This document shows positions 1 through 11,009 of a DNA stretch of 64,000 nucleotides, piece by piece. Under the pieces are notes generated by a model. It had not been told where the DNA came from. It searched no databases and worked only from the letters and a program-made list of their open reading frames with translations. Made by a program: the position numbers and the translations under genes. The stretch lies in assembly GCA_037833965.1 (NCBI GenBank), contig AP031357.1, positions 17,132,001 through 17,196,000 on the forward strand. The letters run 5' to 3'. Each line of letters opens with the position of its first letter. Within the stretch, counting starts at the first letter, position 1. Source of the stretch: Marchantia polymorpha subsp. ruderalis. Lineage: Eukaryota; Streptophyta; Marchantiopsida; Marchantiales; Marchantiaceae.

Positions 1-65
1 TGCGATGTGCGCATCTCAATTACGTGAATTCAAAGCCACCAAAAGGTAAGACTCCTGTAGAGTAC

Positions 66-383
66 CTGTCTGCCTGTGATATCTCCAGACAATCTAAAAA
101 TATGGTCCATAGCTCTCCCTTCCGAGAAATTGTCCGATGTCGCATTCTTGGATAACGGCACGACGAATCCCATGTGCATTGCCTTAATAGCCACGAGCGA
201 CAAGGACCCATAAATTAAAATCAACAACAACAGCGCAGGGACGGCGAGATCGGTTTCCGGAGCTGCAGGATACAACGACTTGACTTTGGGAGCCTTCTTT
301 TTGTCCTCCTCGGCATTCGATTCATCGTTGTGCACGCCACCGACAGATTCAGGGACAGCCTCCTCGGGTACACGGCGCCTCAT
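66..383 (-). CDS. First exon of an M28 family (ERMP1-like) membrane metallopeptidase, partial
   Basis: Reading leftwards from an ATG at 383, the exon codes 106 residues and ends at a CAG|GTACTC donor (GT at 65-64); the rest of the gene lies outside the window. A charged, lysine/glutamate-rich cytosolic start is followed by one membrane segment at about residues 48-66 (AVPALLLLILIYGSLSLVAI). Then comes FSEGRAMDHI (about 86-95), which resembles the F-S-E-x-R-A-x-x-H-I stretch that precedes the peptidase domain in plant ERMP1-type proteins. These are zinc exopeptidases anchored in the ER or endomembranes with the catalytic domain in the lumen. The catalytic zinc ligands would be in later exons, so activity cannot be judged. 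The start is supported by being the first ATG downstream of a GC-rich leader and by the usual short N-terminal tail. Family assignment rests on a short motif plus topology. Confidence 0.6.
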
Positions 384-960
384 GTTCGCTCCCGGGACTT
401 GGAGCTATCGGAGCGCTCTTCGAGTTCACAGACTTGTCATGAATCTGCAGAAATCCCGTCGCTCTTCGAACTCGAATTGTGTCGATCCGCGTCAAGACCA
501 GCGCCGACGATATTTCCTGCGTCCCAAGGAGGCTCCTCACGCCACCCTCCCTCCCCTTCCTTTGCTTTCCTTTGCTTTCCTTGGCTCCCCTTTCCTTCCC
601 TTTCCCTTCGCTGCCCGTCCCTCCGTCTCTCGTCGTCGTCCTGGGCCCGAACTAAGAGCCGAGAGCGCAGCGCTTACGAAATGTGAAACATCAGCAAGCA
701 TTGTTAGACGAGGCATCGAATCACGGACGCCTCTGCGCCGCCAGCTTTGCGCGGCCCTCGAGTCCACGTGGCGGCCGCCTAATGTCCGCGAGCCTCCTAC
801 GGTGACTCGACGTTCCGTCCGCGACCCCGCGACCCCGCACCCGTCAGACGATCTTCACCTGCACCTGGGCGCTGATTTTCAGTTGCTGCGCCTCGGATTC
901 TCATCGACGGTTATGGCTTGCGGGCAGATTCGGTCAAGGAGGTTCTTTCCCCGATTGCCT
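384..960 (-). promoter_or_regulatory. CpG-rich leader/promoter region of the M28 peptidase gene
   Basis: GC- and CpG-rich DNA directly upstream of the minus-strand start at 383, in sharp contrast with the AT-rich DNA that follows from about 1180. It contains pyrimidine-rich tracts on the + strand (about 545-605, CCTTTGCTTTCC-like repeats). Long open frames here look like by-products of high GC rather than genes. No TATA box or start site could be fixed. Confidence 0.45.
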
Positions 961-1179
961 CCAGAGCTCTTGGATCTTCGCATCAAGGGTGAGAGTGAGA
1001 GCTGGATTCCTGTCTAGGCAAGAAGTGAACGTCGGTCTCCGTTGGAGTTATGAATGCCTACTCTTTCCTTAATTGGGGAGATTTCAATACGGACGGAGTA
1101 GTATAGCCAGGGGTATGGGAAGACCTTGGAAGACCAGAAAGTCAACTTGTCGAATCTCTACACATGATTGGGTTAACTA

Positions 1180-2385
1180 TTGTGGCATTCAGAGCCATAT
1201 TTTGAAAATTCATATACAGAACATTACTCACATTTTGATTTACTCGTTTAATATTGTCCAATTACAGAAGGTTTCATATAGAACTTTATACAACTTCTAT
1301 GATATGTTACTTAGATATTCTTGATCTTATTTTATATTGATTATTATACTTAAGTATATATGAATGCTCACGAAAATCACTATCTAGTTAAAATTAAATA
1401 ATAGAAAAAAAAATTCACCTAATTTGCTTCTTTAATTTTTTAATTAACTATCATTCTATAATTGTAAGACTAAAAAAGTTTCATTAGATAAACATTTGTG
1501 AAAAATGTACATAGTTTTGTCACTTAAATATATTATATGAATGCCATAATGGTAAATCTTACCTGAGCTCTTGTAAAATTAGGTTTATCAAAAACAGCAT
1601 TGAGCTTTTGTGATAAATCCAAAATCATTATTGAGATTCTCTTTCAAAATATTTTTATCTAAAAATATAATTTGAAATATCATCTAGACTATTTATTGTT
1701 GAAAACTACTTGTGTTTAACATATAATGATATATTTTCACTTGTGGTGTAAAAAATATATGACATAAGTCAATATGACACAACTTCATCAAACACATGTG
1801 ATAATGTACCCAATAATTATAAATCCCATAGAGGTTATATATTTCTGCAAGAAGAAATTATCCGATAAAATTCTTCTTTTAATATCATTTTGAGTAGATT
1901 TTAAATTTCTTTCCGTCTCATTGTACATAACGTTGAATTTAGAATGCAGAATCATCATCATCAATAAAATCATATTTCAACTCATTTCTTGTTAACATTT
2001 GACATAATATTTATTTTTTTGAAAATATTTTAGATAATTTGTACAAAGATTTGCAATAAAAAAATCACTTTCTTTGTTCAATAATGAAACCTTTTATAAT
2101 ATAAATTTATGTGTAACATCATTTATTCAAAAAATATCAATAAAATTATTGAAATAAACTTATAAATATTTTTTTAAAATATTTAAAATAATAATAATAA
2201 CTAATTTATTGATAATTATATTCAATTAAATGTAATAAAATTAAAAAAAAACTAATATTATGCATGATGCATATTCAATCAATAAAGAATCAGCATTTAT
2301 AATTTTAATCTCTACAAAGATATCTTTTTACATTGTAATAGTATTATATACATGAATTTGATATCATTTTCGTTCACATGTCATA
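1180..2385. other. AT-rich spacer without a recognisable gene
   Basis: Very AT-rich sequence with short open frames only. Neither strand gave a recognisable protein, tRNA-like box pair or strong repeat. It ends where the copia LTR begins. Confidence 0.6.
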
Positions 2386-2637
2386 TGTTAACGTAAAACC
2401 AAGAATCATTCAAGCCAAGTACGAAGACACAAGACACTCATATAACGTGGTTCACCCTCGAGTACTACGTCCACGGTTGGAACACTGAGTAGGTTTATTG
2501 ACAAGTGAATACACGATACTTCAGCTCCTCTAAGAAGCCTTGGCTTTGGGGGTATATTTATACCCAAAGCCAGTGACACATATAGCTATAAATAGCTAGA
2601 GCATGAAGTTACTCCTTAATCGGAGTTAACCTCAACA
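2386..2637 (-). repeat. 3' LTR of the copia element
   Basis: About 252 bp. On the minus strand it starts TGTTGAGGTTAACTCC next to the polypurine tract and ends ...TTAACA, giving TGTT/AACA inverted tips. It carries a TATA-like stretch (TATAAATATACCC, around 2548-2560) followed by transcript-like sequence, as expected for U3-R. A related start recurs on the + strand at 31691. Confidence 0.75.
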
Positions 2638-2827
2638 CTCTCCCCCTTAACTCGTGTTAAGGAAACAGTATCTTCTGAAACCTATATTATTACTCAGCGG
2701 GAAGTTCTAGACAGAAGCCTATCACAAGACCCCTCTTTATATGAGAGTTAACTAGAACTAGACCGTAGCCATAACAAGATAGAGTAATAACATAAAGAGG
2801 TAAATAGAGTTACTATGCTAGCAAAGT

Positions 2828-4513
2828 TTACATGTGCTCCCCATGCACAACTTGCATGGTAGCACAGTGTCGTCTGAAACTCTCCAATGGAATAACTTTG
2901 GTCAAAGCATCAGCTAGATTGAGTTTACCGTCGATCTTGACTAGCTCAATCGTTTTATCAGACACTGTTTGTCTGAAAAAATGATACCTGATGTCAATGT
3001 GCTTCACTCTGCTATCCATGACCTGGTTTGCGGCCAAATGTAAAGCGCTCTGGCTATCACAATGAATATTAACCACGCCTTGCTTCAATCCCATTTCCAT
3101 GATAAGCCTATCCAGCCCAATAGCTTCCTTTGCCGCTTCTGTTGCTGCCACATATTCAGCTTCTGTTGTTGACTGAGCTACACATTTCTGCAAGGTAGAC
3201 CTCCAACTAATGCTTCCACCGCCAAGTGTAAATATATACCCAGTCCTTTTATCTAAATCTTGTCCGTAGTCAGCATCAACGTAACCAAACAAGGATTTGG
3301 CATTGTCTAATAGACCATCAAACAATAAGCCATAATCCAGAGTACTTTTCAAATATCTCAAAATCCATTTCACTGCTTCCCAATGAACTTTCCCTGGATT
3401 TGACATGTACCTGCTCACCTTGCCCATCGCAAAAGCAATGTCCGGCCTAGTGCACACCATCAAATACATGAGGTTGCTTACTGCTTGTTCATAGGGAACA
3501 CATGACATATTTCCTTTCTCCACCGCATCCGTAGAACATTGAGCTCTAGAGAGTTTGAAATCTGCTGCTAAAGAAGTCCATACTCCTTTGGAATCCATCA
3601 TGTTGGACCTGTCAAGTATACGACAAACATACTTGCCTTGACTCAACCATAATTTCTTCTGCTCATGATCTCTGTGTATCTCCATGCCTAATATTGTACT
3701 CCCCCATATACTTCATCTTAAATGCAGACTTCAACTTACTCTTGCATTCATCAACATCGGATTGGTTTTTTGCCAATATGAGCATATCGTCAACGTATAG
3801 TACTAAAATGATGAGATTGAACGTCTCATCATTTACCTTCTTCATGTAAACACAAGGATCATACAGGCTCCGCAAAAATCCTTGTGCCTTCATGAACTGA
3901 TCAAATTGCGTGTTCCACTGCCTAGGAGCTTGTTTCAATCCATTCAATGATTTCAATAATTTACAAACCAACCTCTTTTTGCCTTTGACATCAAAACCAA
4001 CCTCTCTTTGCCTTTGACCTCAAAACCAACAAGTTGTCTCATGTAGATCTCCTCCTCTAAATATCCATAGAAAAAAGCTGTAACTACATCCATCTGATCC
4101 ATAACAAAATCAAACATCGCAGCCAGTGCACAAACCAGACGAATTGTAGCATACTTAGCTACCGGTGAGAAAACTTCGTTGTAGTCCACGCACTTCTCTT
4201 CGGTGAAATCTCTAGCCATCAACCTAGCTTTGAAGATTTTTGCCTCGTCTCCTCCTAGATTGTCTTTCAGCTTGTACACCCACTTGGAATCAATCAGCAT
4301 TTGATTGGTAGGAATGTCAACCAGCTCCCAAGTCTTATTGTCAATCAAGGATTCCATCTCCCTCTCCATAGTAGCATTCCACTCAAGCTTATTGACCGAA
4401 GCTTGAGCTTCCCTGTATGAAGAAGGTTCATCTTCTTCCAAAATCAACGCTATACCATCACTATCTTCGATATCAAAGTCACAATCTTCTAGAATGGATG
4501 AATTTGCCTTTGT
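2828..4513 (-). pseudogene. Copia pol fragment: reverse transcriptase and RNase H, frameshifted
   Basis: Three overlapping open pieces in different frames make the 3' part of copia pol. First piece (4513 to about 3970): the N-terminal RT region with W-x-x-A-M-x-x-E, NKTWELVDIP, KWVYKLK, and DVVTAFFYGYLEEEIYMRQ (normally DVKTAFLNG). Second (3971-3663): GLKQAPRQWN and the YVDDMLI catalytic box. Third (3685-2828): YLMVCTRPDIAFA, then RNase H with YVDADYGQDLDKR, TEAEYVAATEAAKE and HIDIRYHFFR near the end. The first break coincides with a 31-bp tandem duplication at about 3964-4025; the second (about 3685) is a 1-nt slip at YNI|LGMEI. The element is inactive. Copia RT and RNase H normally copy element RNA into DNA in cytoplasmic particles. 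Confidence 0.88.
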
Positions 4514-4997
4514 AACGACTTGACTCAGTTAGGGTCTTGTTGGAAAAAGCTCAACCTGCTCGTTCCAACGAGACCAAGAACTCTTGAAACGGATGAGAGA
4601 TCACTGAGTTATGAGCGTCAAAAGCGGCTGACATGATTAGGCGAAAGGCCTTTGGCGATAACAGATAGAGAGGCGTTCGGCGATAACAGATAGAAGGTCC
4701 TTCTGCCCAAGAAGTTGCAAGTAGGCGAGTTGCAAGGAGTTGCAAGTAAGAAGCTTGCGCATGGGCGAGTTGCACGTAGTAAGCCTGTGTATAGGCAAGT
4801 TGCGCGTATGCGAGTTGCGCGTAGGAAGCCTGTGTATTGGCAAACGCCTTCGGCGGAAGAGTAAAACAGTGATAACTTTTTCAATTCTTAACGGTTTAAC
4901 TTAGTTAGGGGCTCGTTGGAAAGAGCTCAACACGCTTGTTCCAACAAGCCCAAGAACGTTTCAAACGATGCAGCGATCTGTGAGTTATGAGCGTCGG
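4513..4997. repeat. Repeat patch: ~107-bp direct repeat pair flanking a minisatellite
   Basis: A unit at 4513-4619 (containing AGTTAGGGTCTTGTTGGAAA and ending GAGTTATGAGCGTC) recurs at about 4888-4996 with some 80% identity by eye. Between the copies, 4705-4850 holds a short-period array built on GTTGCGCGTAGGAAGCCTGTGTA-like units, and 4635-4700 has two copies of GGCGATAACAGATAGA. The patch replaces the missing 5' half of the copia element. It has open frames on the minus strand, but these are repeat translations and not a recognised protein. Confidence 0.65.
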
Positions 4998-4999
4998 GG

Positions 5000-7900
5000 G
5001 TGTTTGTTATAGATAGGCAAAGGTGCGGAAGAGTGTCTTCGGCGGGGGATGCCTTCGGCGGTGCGCGGAAGAAGATTTCGGACTGCGGATGTTGGCGTGG
5101 TCATGAATGAAGAATGTACAAGTGTGGCAGTGGCGGCGGCGTGAAGTCAAGCGTGATAAATAGGACGGCGGGGCATAAAGTCTAGATGGGAACGTGGAAA
5201 CCTTGATTGTAGATGACAAATGCAAAAATTTGAAGAAAGAGGCAAAAGAGTGGATAGTTTTCTGTGGAAATTATAGGTGACGTAAACATTCAAACTTGAA
5301 TCCATATTTGGAATGCAATGAATGAATTATCTTGAAATTTTTGGATTATCTTTACAGTCGAATAGAAAAAAGGCTAAACTTGATCCTAGATAAACCGTTT
5401 TGAGTGGTCGAATGAAGCGTATGACATAACTCAGCGTCGTCAAAGATGAACAGATAGTTCGGAGTAAGGTGAGACATTCTTACTCGTGACGTATAGGTTT
5501 TTCAATATTTAATCTCTAATTAAATATCTAGGTATTATATTCTCGTTCCGATATGAAAATGTGTGTTCATTTTAGATTGTAGTCTCTTTATTACAATTAG
5601 ACATATGGCAGTTATGACATGGTTTAAGAGTAATGTGATTATTATTTTTACATGGTGAGATCTCAAAGATAGTTTTTAATAAATCAGAGAAAAATGATTG
5701 TGTAGAACCCATAAAGTTTTTTTTTCTATGTATGTAGATATGTCGGAGTAAGTTAAAAAATGGGGAGCAAAGGATGAAGTAAAAAGATGGATGCAAAAAA
5801 ACAAACATTCTCTTGAAGTGGGGAGATAATTAAACGGCATTTTGCCGCATGTGGTACATAATTGATCCTTGAATATATCTAAGAGTGCACAATGTGCAGT
5901 GACCACTAAAGAAAATTAGAGTCACTCGAGCTTGAATGAATATCAATCAAGATGTTGATGTACATGACATCAAGACTGTTTACATACATATCACTTACGC
6001 TTTCATCCGTATATTTAACTATACGCTTTAAACTCTTGAAATTTGTAGAGTGATCTTGTTAAATGCTTCAGGTATTGTTTAACCTCAATTTACAAAAAAA
6101 TTACCTATTTTTGATCATATTGTGCGGCATGTAGAACCTATTCATGGTCGACAACAAATTAAAATGATCTATTTATGCCAAGCTAGGAAAAATTGTTGAC
6201 TTATAAAAATTGGATCTATATGTCAACTAGCCATCTGGTTCAATCCTTGTGTCATTGAGGAGATTATGCTTGAGTTATCTCAACTTGTCGGTCAATCAAC
6301 TATGCGATTCCATTCTTGTTGCAAATTTGTTAAACTCACACTTTTTGAAACTTTTATGGTTTGGAAATCAAAATTGTATGGAGTTTTCATTAACAAGAAA
6401 TGCAAGTTTTCTTATTTCCGTTGCAATTGTAATTTTCATCTTCGTCTTGTCATTAAATGGAGAGATACGTGAGTTTTGTATTTTCATTATATGTTCATGA
6501 TGACTTTCGAAGTAATAGATTAAGTTTAGTTTATAACGATAGTCGGATTAATCATTATAATTTTAGCATTGAAAAAAAAATTTGTAATTCCTCAACATGG
6601 AACAATGGATTATGTTTAGTTTTATTACAGTCTCTTACATTGGCTTTCTTAAATGTACGTATCTCCGTATAATGAATTATGCATACGATATATAGTTGAC
6701 AAATGCAAATTACAAACTTATACAACAAAGAGTAGTGGGCACTTTTTCTAGATAGTTGAATTGAGATTGGATCTATGAAATAATGAATCATGCTCAATTT
6801 AACTACGGTCATTTTCACTAACCTTCTTAGATATATATATTGCATGATGAGACTTTTTTACACACGATATTCAGCTCACAAAAGTAAATTTTGAGTTTAT
6901 ATTACAAAGAATACTGAACATTTTTTCTAGATAATTTGAACGAGATTGATAAAGTTGCAATGAATCAGACATCGATCACACTCTTTTCAACTTTGTCACT
7001 CTCATCACAAAAATGAAACAAAACTTGTCAGCTAAAATTTATCTCGTTAATTGAATCAAAGTTTATCAACTCGGAAAGAAAAAAGGTGGTCATCCGTCAT
7101 TCTGAAGAGTCAAGCTACACAATGAAGTTGACACTTGCACCAAAATCAAGTGAATTTTGAATCAAGGAGAAAATAAGTGGCATATGACTATATTACTTTT
7201 GAAAAAAAAAATTATAATTAGAAAAAAAATATCATTGACTTTTAGAGAGAAGCCATCTGTGAGGTGGTTATTTTTTAGATAGCAAAAATAGTACTAGATT
7301 TAATTAGTTTTTTAAATTATATAGTTTTATCTTTACGTTCCAAGATATTACTCTAACGAGCATGTGCGTAGACTTTCATATTTAAATTATACAAGATTTT
7401 GGAATTTCTGTTTGAAGTTTGCATTGGTTTTGATGAACATAAAATAAAAAATAATTGTTTACTAATAGTTGTTTCTCGGACCATATGTATTTTTTGATAT
7501 CACTGATGGAAAGGAAGATGGAAGTAATAACTAAGCTTCCTGGTATATGAGCAACGAGGCCAAAGTGAGAGTTGACCTGGAGAATTATACACTTGGAATC
7601 GAGAAATAGTGTCTTAGAACTTTACTCATATGCATGTGAGAAATAATTCTCTTGTTTGTTCCTCGTTTTCCGGTGATGTAGTTTGTTCAAGAAGTCCAAC
7701 TTCCACTTAGTGTCTTGTTATTTTAAACTTTCTAACGATACATCTGTAAGAGTTAGACTATGAGATTGTGAGGTGTACTTGGTGTTTGACTTGTTTAATC
7801 TAGGTGGGAGGTAGTATATCTGAGTGACACCTTGGTGACATCAAGTTGTTATTTTGCCACAAATTATGTGGAGTGAAAGTAGACGTAGCAATGACAATCC

Positions 7901-10229
7901 TCAAGTAGATTTGACATCCGACAACTTAATAAATATCAAATGTAAGTTACGATATGACATGATTCAATTGTTTTCTTTCTCCTACAACTTCACTTTAATG
8001 GATCCGGCTATATGACAAGATACTTACTATCAAGTAAAGCATTATTGGTGTAAATACTTCAAGACAAGTTCTTGACACCATGGACATCTTTTTGTTTATC
8101 TTGACTTTTAGTGTGGAGTGTGTTGGTTTTGTTTTGTATAAATGACAAGAGACTCTAGTGATTAGAAAGCTAACACTTTGGAGAGTAAAAATGTCAAATG
8201 TTTAATAAAATTTTCAGTTTGAATTGTAAAGTAGTTAGATAAGATCTTTACTCAATTCAAATTAAAATACTTCATGTGGCAATATGCTAACACTCATTAT
8301 CCGTCTTACATTTTCTTAGATTTTACAGTTATGCAATTGTAAGACGTAGACTAGAACGTAATAAGATTGAATTGGTGTTTGAATGTATGTAGAGTCACTA
8401 GTAGGTAGAAGAGACATTCATATTACAAAAGAGTGCATCCACTAATGTTTAGATATGTGCACAACAACAATGATAATATAGACCGCGTTGAACAAAGTAA
8501 AATAACGCGCTAAATGAAATCAAAGCATGTCAAACATAGACAAAAAATGCATCAAATAACACACTTATAGAATGTTTGAGACTGGTGAAACCCTAAACAT
8601 ATGATAAAAATGTTATGCTATTTTTTGTAAATGACATTTTCCAAGAATGATGTGAAATCCTAGCACAAATATATGTCATAATTGGTAGGTTAAACTATGT
8701 TTATAAAAAAATTATTCAAAAGAAAAAAAGCATAACAATGATATAAATGATCAAAAATTTATTACTTCAAATCAAAATTTATTTAATTATTATATGCATA
8801 TACAACTTTTACATCATGATGTGAAAATATTATGTAAAAACTATATATATCAAGACATATGATTGATTAATAAACTTTGAACAAAGGAGTATAATATAAT
8901 GTATAGATGATACACAAAAAGAAGAATTATTTAAAACAACATGACAAATAATCTTCATAAGAAAAAGATATTGGAAGATTTAGATTGATTATCAATTTTT
9001 TTTATTTTTTTTTGCATCAACGTAAAGAATATTTATTTTGTGAATTTAATATGTGAAAGTTATTATAAAACTATGACATGTATTATTGGATTAATTTCAA
9101 ATGTCAGAATTTTTAATCAACATATTTATATAAACAATCAACACAAATGCAATTGTAATTAAATCAATATTATGAAAATAAGCCACATTAATTGAAAATA
9201 TTTTAACTTAATGTTTAGATCATTTGTTTAAGTAATGTTTATTATAATTGGTAAATGCAATTATAAAGCTTTAAAATCATTACGAATTATATAGCTACAA
9301 TCAATACATACAATTGATATGTTTAATTGATAACAAAATAAATTGCAACATAAATCAACATTACAAAAAATATAGTTGTTTTAGTTTCATATATATATTA
9401 TGTATGTACTTACATATATATAAGCTAAAATATACATATGATTTATTATTTTACATATATATATAAAGTAAACTTATGCAAATGTTATACATGTCTTAAC
9501 TTTTACTAACTTGTTCTCATTAAATTTTTCCTTAACATTTGGTTTTACATATAGGACATTGTTATCTTCTACCATGTTAATTTTTTTTGGGTTCTTTTAC
9601 AAAATAATTTCTTTTTACATATGCAATCTTATGATTAGAAGTAAGTATTTTAGGTTGGATTAGATGAACCTCTACGCTCTTCCCATAAATCTACGATACA
9701 ATTTCAGGTTCTTGGATGAGACAATAGTCTGTGTTATTGGATATTCATTACTTATGAGTTCAAATTATCAAATGATATTGTTGATATGCATGTCTTGCTG
9801 CGATTTCTTCCCTCCATCTCCACCACGATATTGTTCTTTTCCATCTCATCCATTTTTGGATTCAAAATCTTATCTAACCCAGTTTGATCCGTGTGGGACA
9901 TCCTCATGGGCCAATTCTCATCCCCATGCATCAACGTAAAAGTCACGGTTCAAGACATATTGATTTTCTTTGTCATTCATGCCACGAGAAAATATCACAA
10001 GGTTCAGTCCTAGCGTCACATGCATTGAAGTCAGGTAATATTTTCGGAAGAGGACCAAACTTCAGTAAATGCTACATACTGCAATAGAATAATATAATTA
10101 AATGCATAGATGTAAAATGATTCTAATATTTTCCCAAATGATGTAGTACTATTGGATGTGTAAATAAACAGAAATGTAAAATAATTGATGGAGGTGGATA
10201 TGACTGCATTATCTGGAAGGGAGATCATG
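5000..10229. other. Long AT-rich spacer
   Basis: About 5 kb without any convincing coding exon on either strand. The open frames at 6249-6672 and 9664-10087 are short and AT-driven, with no recognisable motif. The only structure I can point to is the diverged duplication at 6678-7010. I saw no tRNA, LTR or transposase. Confidence 0.55.
6678..7010. repeat. Diverged tandem duplication (~165-bp unit)
   Basis: 6678-6830 and 6848-7010 align in the same order: CGATAT, a block AAATGCAAATTACAAACTTAT versus AAGTAAATTTTGAGTTTAT, then ACTTTTTCTAGATAGTTGAA versus ATTTTTTCTAGATAATTTGA, GAGATTG, and an AATGAATCA block. Substitutions are frequent, so the duplication is old. Confidence 0.5.
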
Positions 10230-10235
10230 TTTCGG

Positions 10236-10266
10236 CCTCGACCCGTCTTCGAGCGACGGGTCGAGG
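10236..10266. repeat. Perfect 12-bp inverted repeat, 7-nt loop
   Basis: CCTCGACCCGTC (10236-10247) and GACGGGTCGAGG (10255-10266) are exact reverse complements around TTCGAGC. The repeat marks the switch from AT-rich spacer to the CpG-rich start of the Tic22-like gene. It could be a hairpin in the transcript or a palindromic protein-binding site. Confidence 0.6.
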
Positions 10267-10329
10267 AAGAAACCCTCGAGTGTGGCGGAACGAGCGAAAA
10301 TCGAAGATTCGATGTATCCGGTTCGATGG

Positions 10330-11009
10330 AATGTTAATTTCGGGCTCCGTTAAAGTGGGGTCAGCATTTCCATCTGCCGCATAAATCCCTCGGCTTCGTG
10401 GTCCGCATGAGAAAAGCTTCGCGAGCTTAATATTGGGCAGCTACCGCCCTGGCCTGGCAAAACCCTGCGCCGAGGGGAGGGCCTGGGACGGGCTGTCCGA
10501 GCGTCGCTCGGAAATCCAGACATGGAATTTGGGCCTGGAGCGAAGCCAATCTGCTCGAGGAGCTGTGCATCTATCCGCTCGCTCTGCCTCGCTGCACGCG
10601 AAAGACTGCCGAGCAATCCGACACTGCTGCGGTCGAATTGACGAGGGGCCGAATTTCCTTCGGCTCTGGGGGCGAAAGGAGGGGAGGGGAGGGCAGGGGA
10701 GGATTTGTCGCCTGCCTCGCTCGTGCTTATCCCTCGAGCTTCCCCGGAAGGGCGGGGGCGAGGCGCGAGAGCGAGCGAGCGAGCGAGACGAGGAGTGGGA
10801 CCCGCCGAGGGCAGGAGCGGAGTTCGCAGGCGAGCAGAGCAGGAGGCTGTCGACCACCAGCGCGGAGGCAGGCAGCGAGCGATTTGTGTGTGTGGCAGAA
10901 CAGTAAGAGAGGGAGGGAGATTCTGTTCTGCTTCCTGGACGAGGAAAGGCCGTTGGGGTTTGTCGATATGACATGAGGGCGAGCATCGCGCGCTCGCGGG
11001 AACAAGAGA
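10330..11009 (+). promoter_or_regulatory. CpG island and 5' leader of the Tic22-like gene
   Basis: Strongly GC- and CpG-rich sequence directly before the ATG at 11010, with purine runs (10676-10705) and a short GAGC microsatellite (about 10769-10787). Long overlapping open frames on both strands are explained by low stop-codon density. I take it as promoter plus 5' untranslated leader. No TATA box was found. Confidence 0.5.

Larger units (their letters stand above)
2386..4513 (-). mobile_element. Truncated Ty1/copia LTR retrotransposon
   Basis: On the minus strand the element keeps the 3' part of pol, a polypurine tract (2638-2650, complement of CTCTCCCCCTTA) and a downstream LTR. The order pol, polypurine tract, LTR is that of the 3' half of a copia element. 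The 5' half (5' LTR, gag, protease, integrase) is missing: coding similarity stops at about 4513, exactly where an unrelated repeat patch starts. The possible left flank of the LTR is AT-rich and no target duplication can be tested because the other end is lost. Confidence 0.85.

Noticed and set aside
280-1017. 245-codon open frame on the + strand
   Set aside because: Overlaps the minus-strand M28 exon and its CpG-rich leader; Arg/Ser/Pro-rich composition typical of GC-rich antisense frames; no domain.
4551-5225. Minus-strand frames with repeated TCNSL/ATRLL peptides
   Set aside because: Translations of the minisatellite and direct repeat; composition follows repeat period, not protein constraint.
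6190-6260. Possible tRNA because of GGTTCAATCC-like sequence
   Set aside because: No matching A box, acceptor stem or anticodon arm could be folded around it.
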